A stretch of DNA of 51,813 nucleotides from UBA12088 sp964568345 (GTDB taxonomy: Bacteria; Patescibacteriota; Minisyncoccia; Phycocordibacterales; UBA12088). Both the position numbers and the translations under genes were made by a program. The notes under the pieces are model-generated. The model saw only the letters and a list, made by a program, of their open reading frames with translations. It was not told the DNA's origin and searched no databases. Location: positions 1-51,813 of the forward strand of contig CAZMPG010000002.1 of the NCBI GenBank assembly GCA_964568345.1. Direction: 5' to 3'. The number at the start of each line of letters is the position of its first letter. Position 1 is the stretch's first letter. Shown here piece by piece: positions 38,500-47,142 of the stretch.

Positions 38500-40752
38500 A
38501 TGTACCTCACCTCTCTCGAACTCAATGGTTTCAAGTCGTTCGGCAAGAAGAGTCAGATAGATTTTACGACGCCCGTCACCGCCATTGTCGGTCCCAATGG
38601 GAGCGGGAAGAGTAATACTGCAGAGTCGTTCCGCTTTGTGCTCGGCGAGCAGTCGATGAAGTCGCTCCGTGGCAGGCGTGGCGAGGACCTTATCTGGAGT
38701 GGATCGAGCGAGGTACCGCGGAGCAACCGCGCGTCAGTAAAGCTCACCTTCAACAACACAAAGCGGCTCCTCAATGTTGACTTCGACGAGGTGGTGCTCG
38801 AACGTGTGGTGTATCGCGACGGCACAAACGAGTACCTTATAAACGGCTCAAAGGTGCGCCTCAAGGACATTGCCGAGCTCCTCGCGGGCGCAAACGTCGG
38901 CTCATCCGGCCATCACATCATCTCCCAGGGTGAGGCGGATCGCGTGCTCGCGGCCTCCCCGCGGGAGCGCAAGCAGATGATCGAAGATGCGCTCGGCCTC
39001 CGCGTGTACCAGTACAAACGTGAGGAGAGCATGAAAAAGCTCGAGAAGACCGAGGAGCATGCACGGCAGGTCGAGGCGCTCCGCAAGGAGAGCGCGCCAC
39101 ACCTGGCTTTTCTTGAGCGACAGGTGAGGAAGCTCGAGAAAGCACGCGAGCTTCGTGGCGAGCTCTCCGGTGCGTACCGCGAGTACCTCCGCCGCGAGCA
39201 CGTGTACCTCGCGGGGGAGCGGGAGGCGATAGCAGGTGCGCGCGAGGAGCCGACCCATCTCCTCAAGGCGGTCGTCGCACGTATCGCGACGATCCGGAAG
39301 GAGCTCGCGGAAGCAGATGCGAGCGATCACGAGCGGGCGAAGGTGCTCGAGCTTGAGCGCTCGCTCGCCGTAGCGCGGCGGGACCACGCGGAGTACGTGC
39401 GGTCGGTCGGTCGGATTGAGGGGCAGCTCTCGTTCGAGGAGCGGCAGCTTGAAGCCGAGCGTCGCCGCGCTGCGGAGGGGGAGGGGCAGCCGGTGCCGTA
39501 CCGCGAGGTCAGCGCCCTCTGGGAGGAGCTCATCCGTATTCTCGACCACGCGCAGGCGCAGGAAAACGAGCAGCACCAGGCCATCAGGGATGCGCTCCAC
39601 GAAGCACAGGCGACACTCCGCAAGTTTGTGGAGCGCCATGCGCCGCTTGCGGTCGAGGTCGATACGAGCGCATGCGATGAGCTCCGCGCAACGCTTGCCC
39701 ACACCGAGCGCGAGGTGGCGCGGACCGCCGAGCAGGTTGCCGAGTTCGAAGCGAAGCTTCGCAGCGAGAGCGATGCGCTCGAGCGAGCGACGCAGGCGGG
39801 GCGCGAGGGTGAGCGAGCACTCTTCGCCGCGCTCAACGAGCAGACGGAGCTCCAGGCACGCCTCGCGCGCCTCGACGTGCGGGCGCGGGAGCTCGAGCGA
39901 GCAGACGAGGAATTCAAGCGGGAGGTGAGCGAGGGCATCGCACTCATTGGCCGCGATGTGCTCGGGTACCGCGATGCGGCCCCCGATACGCCGCTCGACC
40001 TCGACGCGTCGGGTGACGACGAGCGCCGTGCCCAGGCCGACAGGCGGCGGGCCCTCGAGAAGCTCAAGATACGTCTCGAGGAAGTCGGGGGGTCGTCGGC
40101 TGACGAGGTGGTGCGGGAGCATCGCGACGCTAAGGAGCGCGACGATTTCCTCGCGCGGGAGCTCGCCGACCTCGAGAAATCAGCGGAAGCGCTCCGCACG
40201 CTCATTGACGACCTCGGTCGTGAGCTTTCGGAAAAGTTTGCTGCGGGGATTACGGCAATCGGCGCGCAGTTCTCGTCATTCTTCACCCTCATGTTCGGCG
40301 GTGGATCGGCGAAGCTCACCACACTTGGTGGCAACAAGGGCGTCATGCGCGCACTCCTCGACGAGTTCACCGGCGCAGCAGAGGAGGCACCCCAGGAAGA
40401 GGGTATCGAGATCGAAGTGTCGCTCCCCAAGAAGCGGGTGCAGAACCTCGCGATGCTCTCGGGAGGCGAGCGTACCCTTACCTCGATAGCGCTCATCTTT
40501 GCGATAAGTCAGGTGAACCCTCCCCCCTTCATCATCCTCGACGAGACAGACGCTGCGCTCGACGAGGCAAATAGCCGCCGGTACGGCGACATGATCGAGA
40601 GCCTCGCGGCGAAGAGTCAGCTCATCCTCATCACCCACAACCGCGAGACGATGAGTAGGGCGGGGGTGCTCTACGGTATTACCATGGGGCTCGACGGCGT
40701 CTCGAAGGTCCTGAGCGTCAAGTTCGAGGAAGCAGCTGCGGTGGCGAAATAA
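38500..40752 (+). CDS. SMC-like chromosome-segregation ATPase without a visible hinge
   Basis: A 750-residue ABC ATPase. N-terminal head: LELNGFKSFGKK with Walker A GPNGSGKSN (31-39). Then a coiled coil (about 170-600, Glu/Arg/Ala-rich), and the C-terminal head with LSGGER (about 653) and Walker B FIILDETDAALDE (about 677). Bacterial SMC is usually near 1,150-1,200 residues with a globular hinge between two coils. No hinge-like glycine-rich domain is seen and the coil is short, so arm dimerisation must differ. The start follows a -10 box by six bases. Confidence 0.85.
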   Translation: MYLTSLELNGFKSFGKKSQIDFTTPVTAIVGPNGSGKSNTAESFRFVLGEQSMKSLRGRRGEDLIWSGSSEVPRSNRASVKLTFNNTKRLLNVDFDEVVLERVVYRDGTNEYLINGSKVRLKDIAELLAGANVGSSGHHIISQGEADRVLAASPRERKQMIEDALGLRVYQYKREESMKKLEKTEEHARQVEALRKESAPHLAFLERQVRKLEKARELRGELSGAYREYLRREHVYLAGEREAIAGAREEPTHLLKAVVARIATIRKELAEADASDHERAKVLELERSLAVARRDHAEYVRSVGRIEGQLSFEERQLEAERRRAAEGEGQPVPYREVSALWEELIRILDHAQAQENEQHQAIRDALHEAQATLRKFVERHAPLAVEVDTSACDELRATLAHTEREVARTAEQVAEFEAKLRSESDALERATQAGREGERALFAALNEQTELQARLARLDVRARELERADEEFKREVSEGIALIGRDVLGYRDAAPDTPLDLDASGDDERRAQADRRRALEKLKIRLEEVGGSSADEVVREHRDAKERDDFLARELADLEKSAEALRTLIDDLGRELSEKFAAGITAIGAQFSSFFTLMFGGGSAKLTTLGGNKGVMRALLDEFTGAAEEAPQEEGIEIEVSLPKKRVQNLAMLSGGERTLTSIALIFAISQVNPPPFIILDETDAALDEANSRRYGDMIESLAAKSQLILITHNRETMSRAGVLYGITMGLDGVSKVLSVKFEEAAAVAK

Positions 40753-40844
40753 GGGCGTAGGTCGTAGCGGTAGTAGGAGGTCCACTATTGTAGGGGCAGG
40801 TCAAGGGTGTGCAGGAGGGGTGGGGGAGGTACAATGACAGGTGA

Positions 40845-40935
40845 GAGGAAAGTAAAAAGAGAAAAGAATAGGGCGACGAGCATTGTTTTCTCTTATCACT
40901 TTTCTCTTTTCTCTTATCACTTTTCTCTCCGCTCT
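40845..40935. repeat. Heptamer repeat pair, GAGAAAA family
   Basis: GAGGAAA, GTAAAAA, GAGAAAA, then a right arm with CTTATCA and CTTTTCT units repeated, ending next to the ATG at 40936. Confidence 0.85.
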
Positions 40936-41667
40936 ATGAAACAGCTCTACCTCATCGGCATCCTCGTCGCGGTGATGCTTCTCGTCCTCACGGGACTCTC
41001 GAAGCTCGGTGCGCGGGACGCGCCCACCAAGAACGCTGTCGACGCGCGCGTTAGCTCGCCGAGCGACATTGTCGCAGCGGACCAGGTAGACCAAGCAAAC
41101 CAGGAGCAACGTGCCCCCACCTCTACTATCACTACTACCACAACCACCATGAACACCGCATCCACTACGTCCGAGGAGAGCCGCAGCACAACGCCCATCG
41201 TGCTCCACACCTCGCTCGGCGACATTACGCTCGAGCTCGCCACAAAGGACATGCCCATAACGGCGGGCAATTTCATCAAGCTTGCGCGGAGCGACTTCTA
41301 TGACAATACGAAGTTCCATCGCGTTATTGCTGGCTTTATGATCCAGGGCGGTGACCCCCTGACAAAAGACGATGCACAGGCTGCGCGGTGGGGAACCGGC
41401 GGCCCGGGATATGCGATACCTGACGAGTTTGGCCCCCGCTTCAGCAACGCGCGCGGCACGATCTCGATGGCGAATGCGGGCCCTAACACCGGAGGCAGCC
41501 AGTTCTTCATCAACACAGTTGATAATGTATTCCTCGATGGGAAGCACCCGGTCTTCGGTAAGGTCGTCTCTGGTATGGACGTCGTTGATGCGATTGCAAA
41601 GACGCAGACAGGACCGCGCGACGTACCGGTGACGCCAGTTGTCGTGCGCGATGTGGAAGTGCGCTAG
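40936..41667 (+). CDS. Membrane-anchored cyclophilin-type peptidyl-prolyl isomerase
   Basis: A 243-residue protein: an N-terminal anchor (about 5-22), a Thr/Ser-rich disordered linker (about 30-88, with a run of six Thr), and a cyclophilin domain. Seen: ITLELATKDMPITAGNFIKLA, the active-site FHRVIAGFMIQGGDP, GTISMANAGPNTGGSQFFI and FGKVVSGMDVVDAI. It would act outside the cell as a prolyl isomerase helping fold exported proteins. No SD is present: a pyrimidine-rich repeat arm ends directly at the start codon. Confidence 0.92.
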   Translation: MKQLYLIGILVAVMLLVLTGLSKLGARDAPTKNAVDARVSSPSDIVAADQVDQANQEQRAPTSTITTTTTTMNTASTTSEESRSTTPIVLHTSLGDITLELATKDMPITAGNFIKLARSDFYDNTKFHRVIAGFMIQGGDPLTKDDAQAARWGTGGPGYAIPDEFGPRFSNARGTISMANAGPNTGGSQFFINTVDNVFLDGKHPVFGKVVSGMDVVDAIAKTQTGPRDVPVTPVVVRDVEVR

Positions 41668-41692
41668 AGGCGAGCGAGTGGAAGAGATAACG

Positions 41693-41803
41693 CACCTTCC
41701 TTCGTCTATAGTCTTTTGTCCAGTCGTTCCACGGTCTATTGTCTTTTGACTATAGACCCGTATCATCCATAGTCTTTTGTCCCGAGTTTCGTCTATTATC
41801 CTA
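41693..41803. repeat. Heptamer repeats, GACTATG family (copy 3)
   Basis: GTCTATA, GTCTTTT and GTCTATT units, with the complementary GACTATA in the middle. The right end supplies the stop codon of the minus-strand RNase R gene (TTA at 41796-41798). Confidence 0.75.
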
Positions 41804-43805
41804 CCGTCCTTACGAGCTCCCAGTCTATCGTCTTACGCTCGATGTCAACCGCGATAAGGCGCACCCGCACCGTATCGCCGGGGGAGAAGCGGGAGCCGGA
41901 GCGCTTGCCGACGAGCCGGAAGCCGTGGTCGCGGAGCTCGTAGAAGTCGTCGCGGAGTGACGCAGTACGTACGAGGCCCTCCGCCATCGTTTCCCGCTCC
42001 TCGACGAAGATACCCCAGTCGTTGATGCCGGTCACCGTGCCGCTAAACTCGTCACCGATTCTGTGCGAGAGGAACTCAACCTGCTTGAGCTTGATGGAGT
42101 CGCGCTCCGCTTCCATCGCCGCCACCTCCCGCTCGGTCGCGTGTGCGCACATGCGCTCGTGCCACGCATACTCCTCGGTACCAAACGGCGCTCCAGCGAG
42201 GAGCCGCTTCACGATGCGGTGCACCATCACGTCTGGGTAGCGGCGGATCGGCGAGGTGAAGTGTGTGTACGTCGCAAAAGCGAGGCCGAAGTGCCCGATG
42301 TTTTTTGTCGAGTAGATCGCTTTCGCCATTGAGCGGATCACCGCTGTCTCGACGAGCTCCTGCTCGGGGGTGCCCGCAATAGCCTGGAAGAGGGCGTTAA
42401 TCGCCTGCGCGGTCACCGTGCCGCGCGTGTGGGGGAGGTCGTACCCGAGGATGCGGAGGAAGAGCGCGAGCTCCTCGATGCGGTCGGCTTTCGGGGTGTC
42501 GTGGATACGCCACACGAAGACCGGTGCACCCTTCGTGCGGCCGCGGCGAATGTTTGCCGCGTACGCGGCAACCTCGCGGTTCGCGAGGAGCATGAGGTCC
42601 TCGATCATGAGCATCGTGTCGAGCCGCTCCTTACGAAACGCGCGGACCGGCTTTCCCGCCTTATCGAGCTCAAACTTCACCTCATCGGTCTCAAAGGCAA
42701 TCGAGCCGTTGCGGAAGCGCGCGTCGCGGAGGTTGCGGGCTATCGTGTCGGCGGTCCGGAGCTCGTTGTAGAGCGTGCCGCGGCCCCCGTCGAGTACCGC
42801 CTGCGCATCAGCGTACGAGAAGCGGTGGTCGCTCTTGATCACCGTCTCCCCGTACCACGCGGCGAAGATGTCGCCCTCCATCGAGAGCTCGAAGATGGCC
42901 GACATGGCGAGGCGTTCCTCGTGCGGCACGAGCGAGCAGAGGTCGTTTGAGAGTGCCTCGGGGAGCATCGGTATGGTACGGTCCACGAGGTAGATCGAGG
43001 TGGCGCGCTTCTGCGCCTCTCGATCCATCGGGCTGTCGGGGGTAAGGTACGCGGAGACGTCGGCGATGTGCACCCCGAGCTCGATGTGGCCGTTAGGGAG
43101 CTCGCGTACGGAGATAGCATCGTCGAAGTCTTTCGCATCGGCGGGGTCAATGGTGAAGGTCGGCACGGTGCGCATATCGCGTCGGCGGGTGCGTTCACCG
43201 GCAAAGAATGCTTCTTTGCCGCGCTCGATCTCCGCCGCTTGCGCTTCGACCTCGGGGGGGAAGCGCCAGTCGAAGCCCTGCTCGGCGACGACTGAGCGCA
43301 TCTCGGTCTCATGCTCTCCTGTGGGGCCAAGGACACTTATGAGGCGGACGAGCGGGGTCTTCTTCGGCGAGCTCCAGCGGACGAGCTCGACCGCCACCTT
43401 CTGCCCCAGGGGCGGCGCCTCGGCACCGCGCTCGAGGATGAAGTCGGTGTACACGCGGTGGTCGTCGGGCCGAACGAAGAGGAAGCCGCCCTCCTCCTCG
43501 AGCGTGCCGACGAAGCGTGTTTTTGCACGGGTGACGACCGAGGTCACCTCGCCCTGCACGCGGCCGCGGAATGCCCGTGGGAGCTCCACCACTGTCACCG
43601 TGTCGCGGTGGAGTGCGGTGTTGAGGCGCTCGGGTGCAATTTCGATATCTTCCTCGCGGTTGGGGACATCCACGTACCCCACACCCTTCGCGGTGAGGCG
43701 GATAACGCCGGTCTCTTCGGTTGGCCGTGCGGGGCGCCGGTGTGCTGCCCGTCGTGGCGCGTAGTGGTGTGTGCGGCCGCCTTTCGTGGGGGTATGCTGG
43801 TGCAT
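41796..43805 (-). CDS. rnr: Ribonuclease R (RNase II family)
   Basis: A 669-residue 3'-5' exoribonuclease that degrades structured RNA. Seen in order: a basic His/Arg-rich N-terminus, cold-shock-like OB segments, the RNB catalytic domain with TIDPADAKDFDDAISV (the Asp cluster near residue 225-235) and VHIADVSAYL, FTSPIRRYPDVMVHRIV, and a C-terminal S1 domain (FSGTVTGINDWGIFVEE). The ATG at 43805 lies six bases after an extended -10 box; a longer in-frame N-terminus would run through the terminator region. Confidence 0.94.
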   Translation of the reverse strand: MHQHTPTKGGRTHHYAPRRAAHRRPARPTEETGVIRLTAKGVGYVDVPNREEDIEIAPERLNTALHRDTVTVVELPRAFRGRVQGEVTSVVTRAKTRFVGTLEEEGGFLFVRPDDHRVYTDFILERGAEAPPLGQKVAVELVRWSSPKKTPLVRLISVLGPTGEHETEMRSVVAEQGFDWRFPPEVEAQAAEIERGKEAFFAGERTRRRDMRTVPTFTIDPADAKDFDDAISVRELPNGHIELGVHIADVSAYLTPDSPMDREAQKRATSIYLVDRTIPMLPEALSNDLCSLVPHEERLAMSAIFELSMEGDIFAAWYGETVIKSDHRFSYADAQAVLDGGRGTLYNELRTADTIARNLRDARFRNGSIAFETDEVKFELDKAGKPVRAFRKERLDTMLMIEDLMLLANREVAAYAANIRRGRTKGAPVFVWRIHDTPKADRIEELALFLRILGYDLPHTRGTVTAQAINALFQAIAGTPEQELVETAVIRSMAKAIYSTKNIGHFGLAFATYTHFTSPIRRYPDVMVHRIVKRLLAGAPFGTEEYAWHERMCAHATEREVAAMEAERDSIKLKQVEFLSHRIGDEFSGTVTGINDWGIFVEERETMAEGLVRTASLRDDFYELRDHGFRLVGKRSGSRFSPGDTVRVRLIAVDIERKTIDWELVRTVG

Positions 43806-43811
43806 AGGTGC

Positions 43812-43820
43812 AGTATAGCA
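43812..43820 (-). promoter_or_regulatory. Extended -10 box of rnr
   Basis: On the minus strand TGC-TATACT, ending six bases before the ATG at 43805. Confidence 0.55.
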
Positions 43821-43832
43821 CAGTGCCTGCAC

Positions 43833-43864
43833 AAAAAATCGCCGATCCTCCAAGGTCGGCGATT
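43833..43864 (-). terminator. Terminator of the polysaccharide deacetylase gene
   Basis: AATCGCCGA pairs with TCGGCGATT and is followed on the minus strand by a T-run. It separates the deacetylase gene from rnr. Confidence 0.8.
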
Positions 43865-43926
43865 CCAACGATAGTTTATCTACTCAGGTCGCGGCGAAGT
43901 AGACCAGGGTCCCTTCGTTCGCCCCG

Positions 43927-45186
43927 CTACCGCAGCGTGATGCTCGGTACTCCCCCGGTCGGGACGACGGCGACACCCTTGCTTGCGGCATAGATGAGGA
44001 TAGCCTCAACCTCGGAGATATTCGCCTCGTATCCGCCCGGTGCCTTCACAGCATCGTCGGGGACGACCTTGTGGAAGCAGAGCCCCAGGTGTCCCCCCTG
44101 CGCCACGGCCGCGTCAATACGGCTCGTGATCTCCGCCACCGTCGTTTCCGACGTCGGACAGAACGTCGCGAGCGCGTACGGGTTCGTGAGGCCGGGCAGG
44201 TTGATGCCATCCGAGACTCCTCGCCCGTAGCTGTAGCCAGCCATCGCTACGGCTGCAAGCTCGCGATCGCTTGCAGCCCCGTACGGGTACGCAAAGCCGC
44301 TTACCGTGGCGCCCACCATCGCTTCGAGGACCTCCCGCGACCCGGCGAGCTCCTCCGCGAGCCGCGCGGCGTCAACCGTGGTGAGGTCGACGTGGGTGTG
44401 CGTGTGCGATGCGATCTCGTGCCCTGCGGCAGCGATTGCCCGCACCTCGTCCCACGAGAGGTATGCTTCCCAGCCGCCTATCGTGGGCTCGGTGTTGAGG
44501 TTGAAGGTCGCTTTGACGCCCAACCGCGCAAGCAGCGGCACTACGGCAGCTTGACTCTTCCACCCATCGTCGAAATCGATCGACAGGTACGCTGTCGGCA
44601 CCACCGGTGCCACCGTCCCCTTGACGAGCGATACGTCGTCGAGGATAAATGCCCCGATGCTGTAGGCGACTGGGTACGCCCGCATGCTGATCGCTCCCGG
44701 GGGAGGGGTGGGGACTGGGGCGGAGAAGGTACTCCACTCGCTCCCTACCACCGCCGATCCAAGCCAGTCGTACGCAACTGACCCGTCACCCATGACGTAC
44801 TCGACGTCGAGGGAGAGCTCTTGGCCAGCCTCACGAACGCAGGGAATCGTGGTGACCGGCACCACACATGCGCCACGGAGTAACATGGTGAACGTGTACA
44901 CCACACCCTCCTGAATTGGCACGTGGGCCGTCGGCACGAATGCGACGCCGCTATCGGCGCCGACCGCTGTGACGGTGACTAGAGCACCGTTCCGGTGCTC
45001 GCCAACCGACAGCTGTGCGGTGGCCGATATGTCGCCCCAGCCACCGAGCTCCCACCCGTCGACGAGCGCTTGCTCAAAATTTCCGTTCGCAACCAGATTG
45101 ACTGGTTGCACCGCGGCGTGGGCACTGCCCATGCCACACCAGGCGAGCACTGCGCTAAGCAGTACCCTCGTTACCATTTGTTTCAT
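43927..45186 (-). CDS. Secreted polysaccharide deacetylase (NodB, CE4) with N-terminal beta domain
   Basis: A 419-residue exported enzyme. Signal peptide ends near AHA-AV (about 25). Residues 28-195 look like a carbohydrate-binding-module-like jelly roll (NLVANGNFEQALVDGWELGG). The NodB domain (about 205-400) shows SIDFDDGW (catalytic/metal Asp), HEIASHTHTHVDL (metal His pair) and GFAYPYGA. It would remove acetyl groups from cell-wall or capsular N-acetyl sugars. The start is firm: GAGGAG lies upstream. A hairpin plus T-run in the leader could attenuate transcription. Confidence 0.9.
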   Translation of the reverse strand: MKQMVTRVLLSAVLAWCGMGSAHAAVQPVNLVANGNFEQALVDGWELGGWGDISATAQLSVGEHRNGALVTVTAVGADSGVAFVPTAHVPIQEGVVYTFTMLLRGACVVPVTTIPCVREAGQELSLDVEYVMGDGSVAYDWLGSAVVGSEWSTFSAPVPTPPPGAISMRAYPVAYSIGAFILDDVSLVKGTVAPVVPTAYLSIDFDDGWKSQAAVVPLLARLGVKATFNLNTEPTIGGWEAYLSWDEVRAIAAAGHEIASHTHTHVDLTTVDAARLAEELAGSREVLEAMVGATVSGFAYPYGAASDRELAAVAMAGYSYGRGVSDGINLPGLTNPYALATFCPTSETTVAEITSRIDAAVAQGGHLGLCFHKVVPDDAVKAPGGYEANISEVEAILIYAASKGVAVVPTGGVPSITLR

Positions 45187-45201
45187 TATGTCAATCTCCT
45201 C

Positions 45202-45223
45202 AAAAAGCACCCACGGCGGGTGC
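45202..45223 (-). promoter_or_regulatory. Terminator-like hairpin in the deacetylase leader
   Basis: On the minus strand GCACCC-GCCGT-GGGTGC is followed by TTTTT and then the SD GAGGAG. It lies between the probable promoter and the start codon, where an attenuator would be. Confidence 0.45.
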
Positions 45224-45264
45224 GACCTACCTAGAGAGTACCACACATTGTACACAAAAGCAAA

Positions 45265-45289
45265 CGCCGCCCTCCTTAGGAGGGCGGCG
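45265..45289 (-). terminator. Terminator of the 45298 gene
   Basis: An 11-bp perfect stem, CGCCGCCCTCC with GGAGGGCGGCG, loop TTA, followed on the minus strand by TTTGCTTTTG. Confidence 0.85.
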
Positions 45290-45297
45290 GATCGCGC

Positions 45298-45681
45298 TCA
45301 GTGCATGAGGAAACTGTGGTCGTACTCGAGGTACGATCGGACCGCGGCCAAGTACTGCGGCGCGAAATCGCGTACGTGCGGTTCATCCAAGCGCATCAGC
45401 AACCCGTCGCAGAGGTAGCGCGCATGTGCGCGCCGCTCATCCCGGGTGAGTGACTCCGGACCCCGTGCGGGGTCGGCCCGGCGTGGGGTGACCCCCTCGT
45501 GGTCGAGCGCGCTCCGGTACTGGATGAGCCTCGTGATCGCCACCTCCGGCGATACGTTCGGCACCCCGTACATACGGGCGTACACCTGGGAGCCCATGCG
45601 TAGAGCCGCGAATGTGACCTGCCATCCATAGAGCCACAACCCAACCCCCGTATAGGGCATGAAAACGGTCCTGGTATACAT
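45298..45681 (-). CDS. Unknown small protein
   Basis: A 127-residue protein with no recognised motif. The first 35 residues are hydrophobic-aromatic (GVGLWLYGWQVTFAALRMG) and may be a membrane-associated helix. The rest is charged and helical (SLTRDERRAHARYLCDGLLM, then RSYLEYDHSFLMH). A strong SD, GAGGAG, precedes the ATG and an intrinsic terminator follows, so it is a free-standing gene. It resembles the nearby SD-led small genes at 46197 and 49468 in style, not in sequence. Confidence 0.65.
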   Translation of the reverse strand: MYTRTVFMPYTGVGLWLYGWQVTFAALRMGSQVYARMYGVPNVSPEVAITRLIQYRSALDHEGVTPRRADPARGPESLTRDERRAHARYLCDGLLMRLDEPHVRDFAPQYLAAVRSYLEYDHSFLMH

Positions 45682-45802
45682 AGCATGCTTCTCCTCTGTT
45701 TGTGTCCGCGAGCAAGTGTACGCTTCCTTGACGAAACACGCAAGTGTTGCGCTATGTGTACCCCTTGCCCCGCGTTCGCTTGTGGTGTATAACTATGCCA
45801 CT

Positions 45803-46123
45803 ATGGCGTACGCAATCGTTGAAACGGGAGGAAAGCAGTACCGCGTCGTTGAGGGCGGGAGTATTGTTGTGGAGAAGCTCGTGGGCAAGGCGGGCGATAC
45901 GGTCGTCTTCGACAAGGTGCTCCTCCTCGACGATGGAGTGACGACAAAGGTTGGCATGCCCTACCTTGAGGGGGTGACCGTATCGGTGTCGCTTGCTGGG
46001 GCGGTACGGGGCAAAAAGCTCCTGGTGCAGAAGTTTCGCGCAAAGAGCCGCTACAAGCGCCGCCTCGGCCATCGCCAGGAGTACACGAAGCTCTCCGGCG
46101 CACAGGTCGCCGCAAAGAAGTAA
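45803..46123 (+). CDS. rplU: 50S ribosomal protein L21
   Basis: A 106-residue ribosomal protein, starting MAYAIVETGGKQYRV with the typical GGKQY, then VVFDKVLLLDDG and the C-terminal RAKSRYKRRLGHRQEYT signature. The usual partner rpmA (L27) does not follow; a terminator comes directly after the stop. A -10-like TATAAC lies nine bases upstream and no SD is seen. Confidence 0.95.
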   Translation: MAYAIVETGGKQYRVVEGGSIVVEKLVGKAGDTVVFDKVLLLDDGVTTKVGMPYLEGVTVSVSLAGAVRGKKLLVQKFRAKSRYKRRLGHRQEYTKLSGAQVAAKK

Positions 46124-46124
46124 G

Positions 46125-46150
46125 CAACCGCTCGTCACGAGCGGTTGTTG
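46125..46150 (+). terminator. Terminator of rplU
   Basis: CAACCGCTCG pairs with CGAGCGGTTG and is followed by TTG. Confidence 0.75.
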
Positions 46151-46161
46151 CGGCAAGAGAA

Positions 46162-46186
46162 GACCCCGACAGAGCGCGTCGGGGTC
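46162..46186 (-). terminator. Hairpin after the 46197 gene
   Basis: GACCCCGAC pairs with GTCGGGGTC; on the minus strand TTCTCTT follows. It lies between convergent genes. Confidence 0.55.
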
Positions 46187-46196
46187 GGGTGTACGG

Positions 46197-46448
46197 TCAA
46201 TGGGCACCCTCCTGTGCGGGTGGTTGGTCAACGTGCGAATTGTGGTCGCGTATCCGAAACCTCCGCGTAGATTGTCCGTGCCAGAACTCTGGCCGCACGT
46301 TACAGGGCGTCTCGAAGACGCACCTGCCAAAGAGAAAGAAGGGAAAGCCACGTCTGCATGCCTCGTGTGCGACAGAGTACCCGCCACGGTAGCGATACTT
46401 TGGCGTTTCCGGTGGCACGAAAACGCGATCGCGATCTATTGTAACCAT
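46197..46448 (-). CDS. Unknown small soluble protein
   Basis: An 83-residue protein rich in Arg, Phe, Tyr and Pro, with four-residue-spaced aromatic clusters (YRYRGGY, FPFFLFGRCVF) and three Cys. No family recognised. The start is supported by GAGGAGGT seven bases before the ATG, and a hairpin follows the stop. It belongs to the group of short SD-led genes in this part of the window. Confidence 0.5.
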   Translation of the reverse strand: MVTIDRDRVFVPPETPKYRYRGGYSVAHEACRRGFPFFLFGRCVFETPCNVRPEFWHGQSTRRFRIRDHNSHVDQPPAQEGAH

Positions 46449-46523
46449 ACGCACCTCCTCGCGACGCATGGGCGAACTGTGTGGGGAAGACCTGGCTATA
46501 GGGTACACGGAGCACGAGCTTCG

Positions 46524-47135
46524 TCAATACCTCCCGCGCAATGCATTCTTCATGGTGTCGGCATCAACGTACTCGAGCTCGGTGCCGGTCGAGAGCCCGC
46601 GGCCGAGGTGGGTGAGCTTCGTGCCGCGTTCGGTAAGCACCCCGTTGAGACGGTCGGCGATGAGGGTCGCGGTGTCCTCGCCCTCGGTTGTCGCGGAGAG
46701 GGCGCAGATGACCTCGGTGATACCCGGGTCGCGGGTGAGGCGCGCGGTAAGCTCGTGGAGCCGCACCTTTCGCTCGGGCTCCCTGTCGAGCGGGCTTGCG
46801 GAGCCGCCGAGCACGAAGTACCGGCCGCGGTACGCCCCCGTGCGCTCGATGTTCTCGAGATCCACGTCTTTCTCTACAATGAGGAGCGTGTGGGCATCGC
46901 GCCTATCGTTTGCGCAGAGGTCGCAGCGCTCGGCGCCCTCGTGGGCGGGGAAGAGGCGCATGCAGTCACCACACGTGCCGACCTCGCGCCGAGCAGCAAG
47001 GAGCGTGCGGGCAAGCTCCTCGACCCACGCGCGCTCGCGGGTGAGGAGCCAGTGGGCGAGCCGCCGCGCCTGGCGGGGGCCGATGCCGGGAAGCTCGCGG
47101 AGGAGCTCGGTGAGTCGGAGGAGCGTGTCGTGCAT
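46524..47135 (-). CDS. recR: Recombination mediator protein RecR
   Basis: A 203-residue protein acting with RecF/RecO to load RecA on gapped DNA. Seen: helix-hairpin-helix ELPGIGPRQARRLA (14-27), a zinc finger with Cys55, 58, 71 and 74, the Toprim domain starting LLIVEKDVDLENIERTG, and the conserved THLGRGLSTGTELEYVD near the C-terminus. The ATG lies seven bases after the dnaB stop, so the two genes form an operon. Confidence 0.95.
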   Translation of the reverse strand: MHDTLLRLTELLRELPGIGPRQARRLAHWLLTRERAWVEELARTLLAARREVGTCGDCMRLFPAHEGAERCDLCANDRRDAHTLLIVEKDVDLENIERTGAYRGRYFVLGGSASPLDREPERKVRLHELTARLTRDPGITEVICALSATTEGEDTATLIADRLNGVLTERGTKLTHLGRGLSTGTELEYVDADTMKNALRGRY

Positions 47136-47142
47136 ACGTGGC

